From contig JAPLTF010000025.1 in the NCBI GenBank assembly GCA_026398275.1, forward strand, positions 1-64,000: a stretch of 64,000 nt of DNA, written 5' to 3'. Origin of the DNA: Verrucomicrobiota bacterium (GTDB lineage Bacteria > Verrucomicrobiota > Verrucomicrobiia > Chthoniobacterales > Terrimicrobiaceae). How positions within the stretch are numbered: position 1 is the stretch's first letter; each line of letters opens with the position of its first letter. Shown piece after piece: positions 8,602-20,893 of this stretch. The notes under the pieces were generated by a model. The model searched no databases. It was not told where the DNA came from and was given only the letters and a program-made list of their open reading frames with translations. Position numbers and translations under genes: made by a program.

Positions 8602-8914
8602 GAGCAACAACACTCTCAGAAAGAAAGCTCGAATGCCAGCGCAAGGTTGATTCGGTTCGCCCGGATATTTACAAGCGGGGGGGTGCAAGGCAGGGAAATG
8701 AAAACCGTGATGGCGGAAAGTTTATCGTGGCACGGAATTCACGCGATCGCAGAATCCCGCATCCAGGCCGTCGAGACAATGAATGCAGCGGGATCCGCAG
8801 GGAAGCGGGGCGAAAATCCGAGGGCCCGACCGAAAACGTTACCGGGCTTGCCTCCCGGCATCAGCCTCCATATCACAGGCGGATGCGGACGTTTTACTCC
8901 CGGGGGATATTCCT
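8602..8914. other. Intergenic, no supported gene
   Basis: 313 bp between tRNA-Leu and the aminotransferase. A plus-strand frame from ATG 8698 (MKTVMAESLSWHG) runs into the aminotransferase gene but shows no family resemblance. The region upstream of 8915 should hold the aminotransferase promoter; no consensus stands out. Confidence 0.4.
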
Positions 8915-9703
8915 GTGAAGGCATGGTGCCTGAACTCCGGCTTCTGGGAGCCCTGCGCAGGCGTGCCGGTGGAGGATCGCGGTTTTCGATATGGAATGAG
9001 CGTCTTCGAGACGGTCGCGATATGGGGCGGGCGGGCGGCATTTTTGGATGAGCATCTGGACCGGCTCGCGCGTGCGACAAATTCCTTGGGCTGGGGAGCT
9101 GCCGTGCCGGGGATCCCGGACTGCGGGCGGGACGCAACGGGAGTTGTGCGGATTTATGTTACAGCCGGTCCCGGGCACCCGGGCGATGCGTTTTGCGGCT
9201 CGGTCTATGCGCTCTTTGAGGAATGCGAGGTGGGGACGGAATTCCCCGCCGTGCGTGTGGCGTCGTCGCCAGCCCCGTATCTTCCGAGACCGGGCGGATG
9301 GAAGACCGGAAACTACTGGCAGAATGTGGACGCACTGGCAGAGGCGCGCGCGGCAGGGATGGATGATGTTTTGCTGTTCAATCCCTCCGGCGCCTTGGTC
9401 TGCGCGGGCATGGCGAATGTTTTTCTCGAGGTCGGCGGCGTTTGGAAAACTCCCGCGCTGGAGACCGGCGCGCGGGATGGTGTGGTCCGGGCCTGGGTCC
9501 GGGAGCAGATGCCGGTGGAAGAGACGCTGCTCGGGCCGGACGATGTCGCGCAATGCACAGCCTGCTTCCTGACCAACAGCCGGGTCGGCGTGCGTGAGGT
9601 TTCGGAAATCGACAGCCGCCCGCTGGCCACCGATGTCGCTATGCTGCAAAAAAAATACCGCGAACTGCTCCCTTGCCGCTCCGGCACCTCCCCGTTCCCG
9701 TGA
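8915..9703 (+). CDS. Class IV PLP-dependent aminotransferase (aminodeoxychorismate lyase / BCAT family)
   Basis: 262 residues from GTG 8915. The fold-type IV pattern is clear: VEDRGFRYGMSVFETV near the N-terminus, PLP lysine K130 in WKTGNYWQNVDALAEARAAG, and GMANVF then DGVVRAWV. Length fits PabC (4-amino-4-deoxychorismate lyase, folate synthesis) better than IlvE (~310). The Glu that normally contacts the PLP ring nitrogen (TEG/TEC just before the N-[VIL]-F motif) is Cys163 here (LVCAGMANVF), which is unusual. GTG start follows CGGGGGAT. Substrate cannot be decided; pabA/pabB are not adjacent. Confidence 0.8.
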   Translation: MKAWCLNSGFWEPCAGVPVEDRGFRYGMSVFETVAIWGGRAAFLDEHLDRLARATNSLGWGAAVPGIPDCGRDATGVVRIYVTAGPGHPGDAFCGSVYALFEECEVGTEFPAVRVASSPAPYLPRPGGWKTGNYWQNVDALAEARAAGMDDVLLFNPSGALVCAGMANVFLEVGGVWKTPALETGARDGVVRAWVREQMPVEETLLGPDDVAQCTACFLTNSRVGVREVSEIDSRPLATDVAMLQKKYRELLPCRSGTSPFP

Positions 9704-10196
9704 ACATTCGGCTGAGGAAATTTCAGGAGGGGTCATCATGCGTGTTTTTTGCCTGCCAGGCAGCCAAGGCGTATGAGACAGTCGGGCAGGAGGAGAACGA
9801 ACGCAATCAACGGCTTCCCAATCCACGTAAACTCGACTCTGGAGAAACACGCGCCGTGCTCCTCTAGATTCCACATGGCTCCGACGGTCATGTAGCAGTT
9901 GCAACGCAGGTCGCGAAGCGGCCGAGGCCGGGCTTTCCATTCAGAGAGAATTTCGTGCCTTTCTTGTTTTTCGTGGTTCCTCTCCATCGCAGGATTTCGG
10001 ATAAAGGGGGCGCATTGAAAAATTGCCAGATCCATTGCGGAAGATCGTTTTGCCCGAAAGCGTGTGCGTCCCGCGTTTTTGGGTTTGCTTCCGACTTGTT
10101 CGATTTTCCGGCGAGGGCGCCGGAAACCACACCCGGGGCGGGTATGCTCCCCGGAATGCAGCGCCATGAACGGGCCGGGCGCCCGTTCTATTCGCC
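9704..10196. other. Intergenic region, no convincing gene
   Basis: 493 bp between the aminotransferase and mfd. A minus-strand frame (ATG 9891 to 9736, 51 codons) encodes one hydrophobic helix (IAFVLLLPDCLIRLG) but has no ribosome site, so I do not call it. A small inverted repeat TTTTCCGGCG/CGCCGGAAA lies near 10107-10129, upstream of mfd. Confidence 0.4.
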
Positions 10197-13339
<3,143 letters not shown>

Positions 13340-13343
<4 letters not shown>

Positions 13344-14326
13344 GATTTTTGTATTTAATAACCGCCTGCAGCCTGCTTTTGGCCCGGATTCCCGCCGTTG
13401 CCCAGCAGGCCGAGGTGCTTGACGGGGTCGCCGCCATCGTGAACAAGGACGTGATCACGATCTCGCAGGTGCGCGAGCTCATCGGCTCCCGCGAGCGCTC
13501 GCTCCGCGAGGTTTACTCGGGCCCCGATCTTGCCAACAAGGTCAAGGAGATGCGGCTTGCCGCCCTGAAGGATCTCGTGGACCGGCAGCTCATTATCCAG
13601 GAGTTCCGGAAGATGCAGGAAAAGGGGGCCAACATCCCCGATTACGTGGTCGACGACCGCGTGCAGACGATCATCCGCGAGGAATTCGGCGGAGACCGAT
13701 CGGCATTTGTGCGCACGCTTCAAGCGCAGGGATATTCGGTCACCCGCTTCAAGGAAATCGAGAAGGACAAGATCGTTGTCCAGGCGATGCGGCAGGCAAA
13801 GGTGAACGAGGATTTCGTCATCTCGCCCACCCAGATCCAGACGTTCTACAACAAAAACAAGGCATCGTATGCGCTGCCGGAGCAGATCAAGCTGCGGATG
13901 ATCGTCCTGCGCGAAGGCTCCGGGACCGATGTTCCGGGCGGCGAGAACAAATCCCAAACCGCCGACGAGATCCGCCAGAAGCTCGTTGCCGGCGCGGAGT
14001 TCCCCCGCATGGCCGAAATGTATTCCGAGGACGAAGGAACCCGCGACAACGGCGGCGACTGGGGCTGGATCGAGCGGAACACCCTCAACGAGCAACTCTC
14101 CAGCGTGGCCTTCGCCCTCAGCCCCGGACAGATCAGCCCGGTCGTGAAGCTCGGGGATTCGTATTACATCATCCTCGTCGAAGCGAAAAAGAACGCCTCC
14201 GTAAAACCGATGTCCGATGTCCGCGACGAGATCGAAAAGAATCTCATCCAGCAGGAGCGCATGAAAACCCAGCAGCGCTGGATCGACACCCTGCGCGCCA
14301 AGGCCTACATCAAGATCCTTTCGTAG
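13340..14326 (+). CDS. Periplasmic parvulin-type peptidyl-prolyl isomerase (SurA/PpiC family)
   Basis: 328 residues with a signal peptide (about 1-21, ending AVAQQA). A SurA-like N-terminal chaperone module (VAAIVNKDVITISQVRELI) is followed by a single parvulin domain about 180-280 (IKLRMIVLREG ... FPRMAEMYSEDEGTRDNGGDWGWI ... LSPGQISPVVKLGDSYYIILV). SurA of E. coli has two parvulin domains and ~430 residues, so this is a one-domain form; a role in outer-membrane protein folding is inferred. ATG overlaps the mfd stop (ATGA) and nuoG follows after 14 nt. Confidence 0.9.
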
Positions 14327-14340
14327 GGACGATTTTCATC

Positions 14341-15966
14341 ATGAGCGGAACGGCGACGGAAGTCACAATGATCAATGTGCAGGTGGACGGTGAGTGGAAG
14401 CAGTTCCCGAAGGGGACGCGGCTCATCGAGGCCTGCATGAAGAGCGGGAAATTCATCCCGCACTATTGCTACCACCCGAAGCTCAGCTCTCCGGGCAACT
14501 GCCGGATGTGCCTCGTCGAGCTCGGCATGCCGAAGATGTCGCCCGACCGCAAGCCGGTGCTGGGCGCGGACGGACGCCCTGAGATTTCCTGGGGCCCGCG
14601 TCCCGCAATTTCGTGCGCCACCGAGGTCTCCGAGGGCATGGGCGTGAAGACGTCCTCCCCGATGGTCGAGGAATGCCGGAACAGCGTGATGGAGTTCCTC
14701 CTCATCAACCACCCGCTCGACTGCCCGATCTGCGACCAGGCCGGCGAGTGCCGGCTGCAGGAGTTTTCGGTCGAGTTCGGCAAAGGCGAGTCCCGGTTCA
14801 TCGAGGAGAAGGTCAAGAAGCCGAAGCGCGTGGACCTCGGCGAGCGGATCGTGCTCGACGACGAGCGCTGCATCATGTGCTCACGCTGCATCCGGTTCAT
14901 GCAGGAAATCGCGCACGACGACGTGCTCGGCTTCCTCAACCGCGGCAGCCACACGACGCTCTCGGTCTATCCCGGCAAGCGGCTCGACAGCAATTACTCG
15001 CTCAACACCGTGGACATCTGCCCGGTCGGCGCGCTCACGAGCAAGGACTTCCGGTTCAAGATGCGCGTCTGGTTCCTCAAGGAAACCAAGAGCATCGATG
15101 TCAACTGCGGCACCGGCTCGAATATCATCATCTCCAGCCGCGAGAACGCCGTCCAGCGGATCACTCCGCGCGAGAACGATGCCGTCAACTCCTGCTGGAT
15201 GCCGGACAGCCACCGACTGAACTTTCATTTCCTCGACAGCGCCGAACGGCTCAAAAATCCAATCGTTCGCGGTGAGGAAACGCCGGCAAAATGGCAGCGG
15301 GCGCTCGCGGTTGCGGCGGAAAAATTGAAGGGCGGAAAGCCGGAGGAAACCGCGATCATCGCCTCCGCCCGGATGACGAACGAGGAGCTCTTCCTCGTGG
15401 GACGGCTCGCGAAGTCGCTGAACATTCAAAATATCGATGTTCTCCCGCGCCCTCAAAAAGGCGACGGCTTCCTCGTTTCCGACGACGGCAATCCGAACAC
15501 ATCCGGTGCCAAACTCCTCGGCCTGGCCGCCGGAAAACTTCCGTCCATTGTGCGCGGAGTCGAAGAGGGCCTGATCACCCGACTCGTCGTTCTCGGCGAG
15601 GATGCTGTCGATTGCGGGATCCCGGAAGCCGGACTGAAAAGCCTCGACTCGCTCGTGGTCATGGGCATCCTGTCGAACAAGTCGACGCCTCATGCCTCAG
15701 TAGTCCTGCCTTCAAGCGCCTGGGCGGAGAAGCGCGGATCCATGATCAATGTGAAGGGACGGCTCCAGAGGCTCAACCAGGCGGTCCAACCTCCCGGCCA
15801 GGCCCGCGACGACTGGGAGATCCTCCGCGACCTCATCGGGCTCGTCTCCGGCGCGAGCGGCCTCGCCTCGATCGAAGACGTCTTCAAGCAGATGGCGGCG
15901 GAGACCCCGGCCCTCAGCGGGCTCACCCTGAGCCGGATCGGCGATCTCGGAATTCAGCTGGGATGA
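14341..15966 (+). CDS. nuoG: NADH-quinone oxidoreductase subunit G, short form
   Basis: Carries iron-sulfur clusters passing electrons from NADH through complex I. N-terminal 2Fe-2S domain: Cys in YCYHPKLSSPGNCRMCLVEL and AISCATEV. His-Cys3 4Fe-4S site: HPLDCPICDQAGECRLQE. Next 4Fe-4S site: RCIMCSRCIRF with ICPVGAL. The following molybdopterin-like domain is short: 541 residues overall against ~700-900 in many NuoG. ATG 14341 is used; an internal ATG (MINVQVDG) is possible. It sits behind mfd and the PPIase, ~32 kb from nuoI-N, so complex I genes are split. Confidence 0.93.
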   Translation: MSGTATEVTMINVQVDGEWKQFPKGTRLIEACMKSGKFIPHYCYHPKLSSPGNCRMCLVELGMPKMSPDRKPVLGADGRPEISWGPRPAISCATEVSEGMGVKTSSPMVEECRNSVMEFLLINHPLDCPICDQAGECRLQEFSVEFGKGESRFIEEKVKKPKRVDLGERIVLDDERCIMCSRCIRFMQEIAHDDVLGFLNRGSHTTLSVYPGKRLDSNYSLNTVDICPVGALTSKDFRFKMRVWFLKETKSIDVNCGTGSNIIISSRENAVQRITPRENDAVNSCWMPDSHRLNFHFLDSAERLKNPIVRGEETPAKWQRALAVAAEKLKGGKPEETAIIASARMTNEELFLVGRLAKSLNIQNIDVLPRPQKGDGFLVSDDGNPNTSGAKLLGLAAGKLPSIVRGVEEGLITRLVVLGEDAVDCGIPEAGLKSLDSLVVMGILSNKSTPHASVVLPSSAWAEKRGSMINVKGRLQRLNQAVQPPGQARDDWEILRDLIGLVSGASGLASIEDVFKQMAAETPALSGLTLSRIGDLGIQLG

Positions 15967-16033
15967 ACGATGCGCCGCTGGGCGCCCCGCTTCGGCTGCC
16001 TCTACCCCATCCAGCCACCTCCAGGAGATAGTA

Positions 16034-16363
16034 TCAGTTCCGAATGGCGCTGGCCTGAGGCGGAGCTTGTGTCTTCCATGCAGCAGTTGGGAAAGCCGCC
16101 GGATCGGGAGCTATTGCTGAACCGCTGAGGTCCGCCTCGAATGCGAGCTCGCCCGCCGGAACCGAGACCTTGAGTTCGGTCCCGTTTTTGTTCACCAGAG
16201 TGAGGTGCAGGCTCCGCCCCGAGGAGCCGGGCACCACCTCGATGTCCATGCCCACGCGGCCGCCCTTGAAGCCATCGGCCAGGCCGACCGCCGAGGGGGC
16301 GGGCGCTGCCTTGGGTTCGGCGGTGGCCGGCGTGGCGGCGGATTCGGGAACGATGGAGGTCAT
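16034..16363 (-). CDS. Hypothetical protein (109 aa)
   Basis: I do not recognise the family. No signal peptide or membrane segment. An Ala/Pro-rich N-terminus (about 1-25) leads to a compact beta-rich part (GMDIEVVPGSSGRSLHLTLV, ELKVSVPAGELAFEADL) and a disordered tail. Codon use with G/C third positions matches neighbouring genes, supporting a real gene. It converges on nuoG with a 67-nt gap. Confidence 0.55.
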   Translation of the reverse strand: MTSIVPESAATPATAEPKAAPAPSAVGLADGFKGGRVGMDIEVVPGSSGRSLHLTLVNKNGTELKVSVPAGELAFEADLSGSAIAPDPAAFPTAAWKTQAPPQASAIRN

Positions 16364-16498
16364 GGTTGTTCAGGGAGGTGGAGGGTTTCAAGGTTCGTGG
16401 GATTCACGGTGGCCTTGAAAGGTGGCTTAAGCACACTCTGACAAGATGCTGAACTGTTTTTTTGACCTGTATCAAATCCCCTTGCCGCGCGGTGAATC

Positions 16499-16735
16499 GT
16501 GGCATACAGCTCAAACCAAGGATACGGGGCCTGTTCGCGCATCAACACCAAGGCGCTTCTCGGCTCGGATGTGCAGGAGGGGAATCTGAAAATGATCCCG
16601 CGGCCCGAAGGTTCGCCGGACCCTGTTCCCGAGCGCGCGCAGAGGCTCAAAGCCTGCGAGGCTTGGACGAACAAGAAGGCATCCGTATTGACCGAACGGC
16701 ATCCGCAGCTTGCCGGGGCGGTGGCGGGATGGTAG
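16499..16735 (+). CDS. Possible small protein (78 aa) upstream of the FUSC gene
   Basis: GTG 16499 opens MAYSSNQGYGACSRINTKAL and ends at TAG 16733-16735, 12 nt before the FUSC start. Third positions are G/C-rich as in real genes here, and the stop overlaps the FUSC ribosome site, as in coupled pairs. There is no clear ribosome site for the GTG and no family resemblance; a competing overlapping frame exists (16462-16743). Treat as tentative. Confidence 0.35.
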   Translation: MAYSSNQGYGACSRINTKALLGSDVQEGNLKMIPRPEGSPDPVPERAQRLKACEAWTNKKASVLTERHPQLAGAVAGW

Positions 16736-16747
16736 GAGGATGATCGC

Positions 16748-18994
16748 TTGGACAACGCCGCGCACATCCGTCCGCCAGCCGGTCATTTCGCACAGTGGAG
16801 CCGCGTTTTTGAGCCGGTCGTCGGGCTCTACGGCGACATGGCATTCCGCTACGGATTGAAGTTCGGCCTGGCCGGGGTGCTGGCGGTTTATATTTCGCTG
16901 TGGGCGCGGTTGGACAAGCCCGGCTGGGCGCTCTTCACGGTGTTCGTGCTGATGACTGCCCAGTATGTCGGGGCGATCGCCGAAAAATCCATCTTCCGCC
17001 TGATCGGGACCGTGGTGGGCGGGGTGAGCGGGTATCTGATCACCGGAGCGTTCGAGCAGGATCCGCTGATCTTTCTGACATTGGTCGGCCTGGTGGTGGG
17101 GGGCTGCACGGCGCTCTTCGGGCAGAGCCGGTATCCGTATGCGTTTTTGCTCTGCGGAATGACGACGCTCGTGGTGGCGAGCAACGGGATGGGAAACCCG
17201 GACAATTCCTGGACATTCATGCTTTCGCGGATCGAGGAGATCGTGGTTGGAATTGTGGTTACGATGGTCGTGCAGAGCGTGATCTGGCCGCGGTATGCGC
17301 GGATGGAATTTCTTGCCCACCTGCGGGCTTCCTTCGGCGACCTGCGGGAGTGTCTGCTGAATGCGCCCGGGATCTGCGGGGCGGCGGAGGGAATGTCCGG
17401 CGCGCAGAAGGCGAGGGAATTTCCCGGGCGTATCTCCGGGCTGAGGTCGCTGCTGGAGTTCGGCTCGCGGGAGAGCCTGCATTTCCGGCGGCGGCTGGAG
17501 ACGTATTTCGAGCTCACGGTCTGCCTGGGGAAAATCGCCTGCGCGATCGCGACGCTCCGCGAGTCACTGCCGGCGGATTCGCTTTATCACAGGTATGCGG
17601 GGGCTGCGATCGAGGCGCTCCATGCCGCGCTGGCGGCGGCGATGGCCGGCCTGGCCGACAAGGAGTCGTCGCGCGCAACCCGCGAGTCCGAACGCGGGAC
17701 CATCTCGGCGGCGTTCGATGAGCTCGATGCGAGATTCTACGCGATGAGAAAAGCGGATGTGGTGCGGAGCATTCCTGCGGAACAGGCGCTGATCATGGGG
17801 CTGCATGTTTCCGGGCTCGACGACATTCGCGCGCAGATCGGAAAGGCGCATGAGCTTCTGGATTCGCTGCCGTCGGATCCGATGCAGCGGGAATTCACGC
17901 CCGTCCCATTGGTCTCCCCCTGGCCGCCGCCATTTTGGATCAAGAGCGGCGTCAAGGCCGGGCTGGCGGTGGTCGCGGCGTTTGTCATCGACAATTGGCT
18001 CAAGCCGCCCGGCGGGGCGATGTTTATTCTCGGAACCTGGGTCTTCACCGCGCTGAACGCGGCGAGCCCAGGCGGGCAGGGCGACCGCCGCGCCTTCCAC
18101 CTCATTCCGCTCAACGTCTCGGCGCTGGCGGGTGTGAGCCTCGTGCTCATCGCGGCGCGGCCGATGCTCTCAAGTTACGCGGTGATGAATACGATCCTTT
18201 TCGTGTTCCTCTTCGTCTGGGGATACCTGTCCTTCAAGACCCGCGGCATGACGATCCCGATGCAGCTCGGGATGCTTGTGCTGGTGGGGATTCTCGGGCT
18301 CAACGGGCAGCGTCCGATCAGCTTTGAGGCGATCGTGGAATTTTTCTTCGGGCTGGTCCTTGCGCTGGTGGTCTCGGCGTTGTTCCAGCGCCTGCTCTGG
18401 CCGTCGCTGCCGCAGTGGGAGGTTCGCGACCGGTTCGTCGAGGCGATCGGGCTCTGCCGCAAGATGCTGGCGCGGGAGCCGCTGCGGCTCTGGGAGAAGA
18501 CCCGGCTGGCCTTGATTCCCAGCGAGGTGGACATCCGGCTCGACCATCTGACGCCTCCGATCTGCCCCGAGGGCGAGCCCGCGGCGCTCCGGGCGCTCAT
18601 GCTTTCCGTCGCGGGCCTTGGCGGCAACCTCGCGATCACGCTCGACCGGATCCCCGCCGACATTCCGCCGGATGCCCTCGAGGCGGGAACAAAAATGATC
18701 CGGCACATGGAGGCGCTCTTCGAGGCGCGTCTGGGATCCATCGAGCTTGCCTTTCAAAACGGCCGTCCTCCGGACCTGGAGGAGACCGAAATCCGCGCGG
18801 CCGTCGATGGCTGGTGCGCGTGGGCCACGGAGACGCGGAAGTCGCTGCTCGATGTCGACCGCCACCCGCTTGCGCTCGCCCGCATCACGGGGTTTGCCGA
18901 GCGCTACCACTTGATGGGCGAGGACATTCTCCGGATCGACCGGCAGTTCGGCGAACTGCGCCTGCCGCTCTACATGGGCGACTATTCGCTGTAG
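16748..18994 (+). CDS. FUSC-family inner-membrane protein (aromatic-acid-exporter-like)
   Basis: 748 residues in the AaeB/YccS-like layout: two membrane bundles, each followed by a cytoplasmic helical domain. Bundle one covers about 35-190 (LAGVLAVYISLWARLDKPGW, LVGLVVGGCTALFG, VVGIVVTMVVQSVIWPRY); bundle two about 395-570 (WIKSGVKAGLAVVAAFVIDN, LILGT-type loop, ALVVSALFQRLLWPS). The family is linked to export of aromatic acids and other toxic compounds; substrate unknown. The start is TTG 16748, decided by AGGAGG at 16734-16739 eight nt upstream. No MFP or outer-membrane partner is adjacent. Confidence 0.88.
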   Translation: MDNAAHIRPPAGHFAQWSRVFEPVVGLYGDMAFRYGLKFGLAGVLAVYISLWARLDKPGWALFTVFVLMTAQYVGAIAEKSIFRLIGTVVGGVSGYLITGAFEQDPLIFLTLVGLVVGGCTALFGQSRYPYAFLLCGMTTLVVASNGMGNPDNSWTFMLSRIEEIVVGIVVTMVVQSVIWPRYARMEFLAHLRASFGDLRECLLNAPGICGAAEGMSGAQKAREFPGRISGLRSLLEFGSRESLHFRRRLETYFELTVCLGKIACAIATLRESLPADSLYHRYAGAAIEALHAALAAAMAGLADKESSRATRESERGTISAAFDELDARFYAMRKADVVRSIPAEQALIMGLHVSGLDDIRAQIGKAHELLDSLPSDPMQREFTPVPLVSPWPPPFWIKSGVKAGLAVVAAFVIDNWLKPPGGAMFILGTWVFTALNAASPGGQGDRRAFHLIPLNVSALAGVSLVLIAARPMLSSYAVMNTILFVFLFVWGYLSFKTRGMTIPMQLGMLVLVGILGLNGQRPISFEAIVEFFFGLVLALVVSALFQRLLWPSLPQWEVRDRFVEAIGLCRKMLAREPLRLWEKTRLALIPSEVDIRLDHLTPPICPEGEPAALRALMLSVAGLGGNLAITLDRIPADIPPDALEAGTKMIRHMEALFEARLGSIELAFQNGRPPDLEETEIRAAVDGWCAWATETRKSLLDVDRHPLALARITGFAERYHLMGEDILRIDRQFGELRLPLYMGDYSL

Positions 18995-19000
18995 GGCAGC

Positions 19001-19780
19001 TCAGGGCTTTTGAGAATCGGCGTGGGCCTCGAGCGATTCGCGGGTGATGACGTGGCGCGCGCCGCACCGCGGGCAATGGATCCGGATCGTCTCCTCCCCC
19101 GCGAAGAGCTCGTCGCCCTGCTTTTGAAAAACCGGCCGGAGAAAATCGAGCATGCGATCCTGCGTGCATCCGCACTCGAACCGGTAGAGGCGCTTTTCGA
19201 GGAGGGCGAGCTCGACATCCTTGTCCAGCGTTTTGATGGCGGCGCTGTCGAGGGAATCCAGCCAGGCGAGATCGCAGTCCGGCTGGGCGGCGACCATCAC
19301 CATGTGCTCGTCATCATCCCAGAAAAACCGCGCGGGCCGCTGCTCGCTTTTTGCATAGAACTGCCCGACCGCCTCGAGGAACCCGCTCCCTTCGAACTCC
19401 GTGACGCTCCGGCGCGACGGGTGGCCCTCCTCGATGACGTCCGAGTAAAAAACCGACTTCCCGATCTCGCGGATATTTTCGTTGAAGACATTGGCCACGA
19501 CCGTGCCGGTGGCGTTGTCGCCGGCGACAAAGACGTTCATGCGAGGCTCGCGAAAATGGACCGTCCACGCGCAGGTCTCCTTCCACGGCCGTCCCGCGCA
19601 GTGAAGGGTGAGCGCCGCGAGCGCGTCGCGGCCGTTGTTGTCGCATTCGGGCGGCAACTCGATCCCGCAATCCATCCGGTGAAGATACCATGCGGCAAAA
19701 AGTTCCGAGAACCCGCCCCTCGCGACGAGCGCGTTGCGGTGCCTGGCAAAATACGTGCGGACTTCGATATCGGGGTTCAT
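19001..19780 (-). CDS. hslO: Hsp33-family redox-regulated chaperone
   Basis: Hsp33 is a cytoplasmic holdase switched on by oxidation of a zinc-bound Cys4 centre. The centre is visible at the C-terminus: C-x-C in RFECGCTQDRMLDFL and C-x-x-C in IHCPRCGARHVITRE. The N-terminal domain aligns loosely (MNVFVAGDNATGTVVANVF, GSGFLEAVGQFYAKSEQRPA). At 259 residues it is somewhat shorter than E. coli Hsp33 (292) and diverged. ATG 19780 gives MNPDIEVRTYFARHRNA. It lies downstream of the CHAD gene across a 145-nt spacer with an inverted repeat, and converges on the FUSC gene 6 nt apart. Confidence 0.88.
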   Translation of the reverse strand: MNPDIEVRTYFARHRNALVARGGFSELFAAWYLHRMDCGIELPPECDNNGRDALAALTLHCAGRPWKETCAWTVHFREPRMNVFVAGDNATGTVVANVFNENIREIGKSVFYSDVIEEGHPSRRSVTEFEGSGFLEAVGQFYAKSEQRPARFFWDDDEHMVMVAAQPDCDLAWLDSLDSAAIKTLDKDVELALLEKRLYRFECGCTQDRMLDFLRPVFQKQGDELFAGEETIRIHCPRCGARHVITRESLEAHADSQKP

Positions 19781-19782
19781 GG

Positions 19783-19919
19783 GTGTGATTAAATGTGGGT
19801 GAGGTTTTCCGTGAAGGGTAGGGGCAGACCTCCGGGCTGACCGAAAGAAGAAAGCGGCGGGCCGGGGACGTCCCGCCCTACCATGTCCTATTTTCAACCG
19901 CACCCACATTTGATCACAC
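19783..19919. repeat. 137-bp inverted-repeat element between hslO and the CHAD gene
   Basis: Arms of 24 nt at 19783-19806 and 19896-19919 are inverted copies with two mismatches (GTGTGATTAAATGTGGGTGA versus GTGTGATCAAATGTGGGTGC in the other orientation). Between them lie a GGGACGTCCC palindrome (19865-19874) and GTAGGG-type G-rich blocks facing each other. It has no coding capacity and resembles a small non-autonomous element (MITE-like) or a large hairpin. Confidence 0.75.
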
Positions 19920-19925
19920 TCGGGT

Positions 19926-20810
19926 TCATGGCAGAAGGGCTTTCTTGTGGAGGGCGGAAGGTTTTTTTGAGAAGAGCTTCTCTCCGAGGACGAGCGCCCG
20001 GCGGGCGATGAGCTTTTTTCTGGAGAGCGCGGCGCGTTCGGCCTTCGAGCCGGACAGCCGTCCGGCGAGGCGATCCGTCAGGATGGCGAGCGTCAGGATG
20101 GCGAGGTCGTGGTGGGATCCGAGCACCGAGGCCAGGCGGTCGGCCTTCGGGACGAACCGGCCGAGCGGCGGACCAATCGTGGCGGACTGGTAAAGAAACG
20201 CCTTCACCCGCTTGCGCCATTCGTGAAAAAGAAAGTCATCGTCGGCATCCTTCCGGCAGGCGCGCATCGCGCGGCAGGAGCTCCGGTATCCGGACAGCCA
20301 GGCTTCGAGAAGGCTGTCGCAGGTGAGTTTGGCAAGGTGGTATTGGCCGACGAGCGCGGCCAGCGCCGCGCACGTTTCCCGCGCGGGAGCCGCATCGGCA
20401 TCGAGGTGCGGCCCGCCGGCGTCGAGCCCGAGCGCCTCGACAGCTGCAAGGGCCTCACCTTTTTCGAGAAGATCCAGCAGCAGCTCCTTCTGGACATCAT
20501 TGTCGCGCGCGGATCCGAAGTGGTCCTTCAGGCTCCTCGCCAGCTTGTCGGATTTTTCGAGGGTGCCGGGCTTGAGAGCAGGCTCCGCCAGGCGCAGGAT
20601 TGCCCGGAATTTTTTCATGCGGACCCGGATGTCATGCACGCGGTCCTCCGTGCGCTCCGGGAGGGCCTCGATATCCTTGGCCACAGCCGCCACGAGGCGA
20701 CGCAGGATCCCCTGCACATCTTCGCCCGGACATTTTGAGGCTAGAAGGGTCGGGCTCACACCTCCATGGTTAGCAGGCGGCAAAACCGGGCGTCCATTTC
20801 CGTTTTGCAT
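19926..20810 (-). CDS. CHAD-domain protein
   Basis: CHAD domains are alpha-helical, have conserved histidines and bind inorganic polyphosphate. The 294 residues show both family signatures: VHDIRVRMKKFRAILRL (about 57-73) and LFHEWRKRVKAFLYQSATIG (about 195-214), with HHDLAILTLAIL further on. No CYTH (triphosphatase) domain is fused and no ppk gene is near. The start is uncertain: ATG 20810 lies within a 45-bp dispersed repeat, and GTG 20759 (VSPTLLASKCPGED) is a plausible alternative. Confidence 0.85.
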   Translation of the reverse strand: MQNGNGRPVLPPANHGGVSPTLLASKCPGEDVQGILRRLVAAVAKDIEALPERTEDRVHDIRVRMKKFRAILRLAEPALKPGTLEKSDKLARSLKDHFGSARDNDVQKELLLDLLEKGEALAAVEALGLDAGGPHLDADAAPARETCAALAALVGQYHLAKLTCDSLLEAWLSGYRSSCRAMRACRKDADDDFLFHEWRKRVKAFLYQSATIGPPLGRFVPKADRLASVLGSHHDLAILTLAILTDRLAGRLSGSKAERAALSRKKLIARRALVLGEKLFSKKPSALHKKALLP

Positions 20811-20843
20811 TTCTTTCGCGGAGGGTCCGTGCAAAATCCGCCC
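20799..20843 (+). repeat. 45-bp direct repeat, left copy
   Basis: Identical to 21399-21443, exactly 600 bp away. It contains the perfect 7-bp inverted repeat TTTTGCA/TGCAAAA (20803-20809, 20830-20836) around GGAGGGTCC. It overlaps the presumed start of the CHAD gene on the minus strand. Confidence 0.95.
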
Positions 20844-20893
20844 GCCTCAAAAAGGTGATTCCTGTTCGGCGAAAGGCTGCGTAGATTTTTCCG

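Noticed and set aside
7100-8644. Upstream extension of the exported-protein frame on the minus strand
   Set aside because: It would cover the plus-strand secreted-protein gene and the tRNA; a signal peptide at 7099 marks the real start.
9736-9891. 51-codon minus-strand frame with one hydrophobic helix
   Set aside because: No ribosome site and no neighbour linking it to an operon; kept only as a remark on the intergenic stretch.
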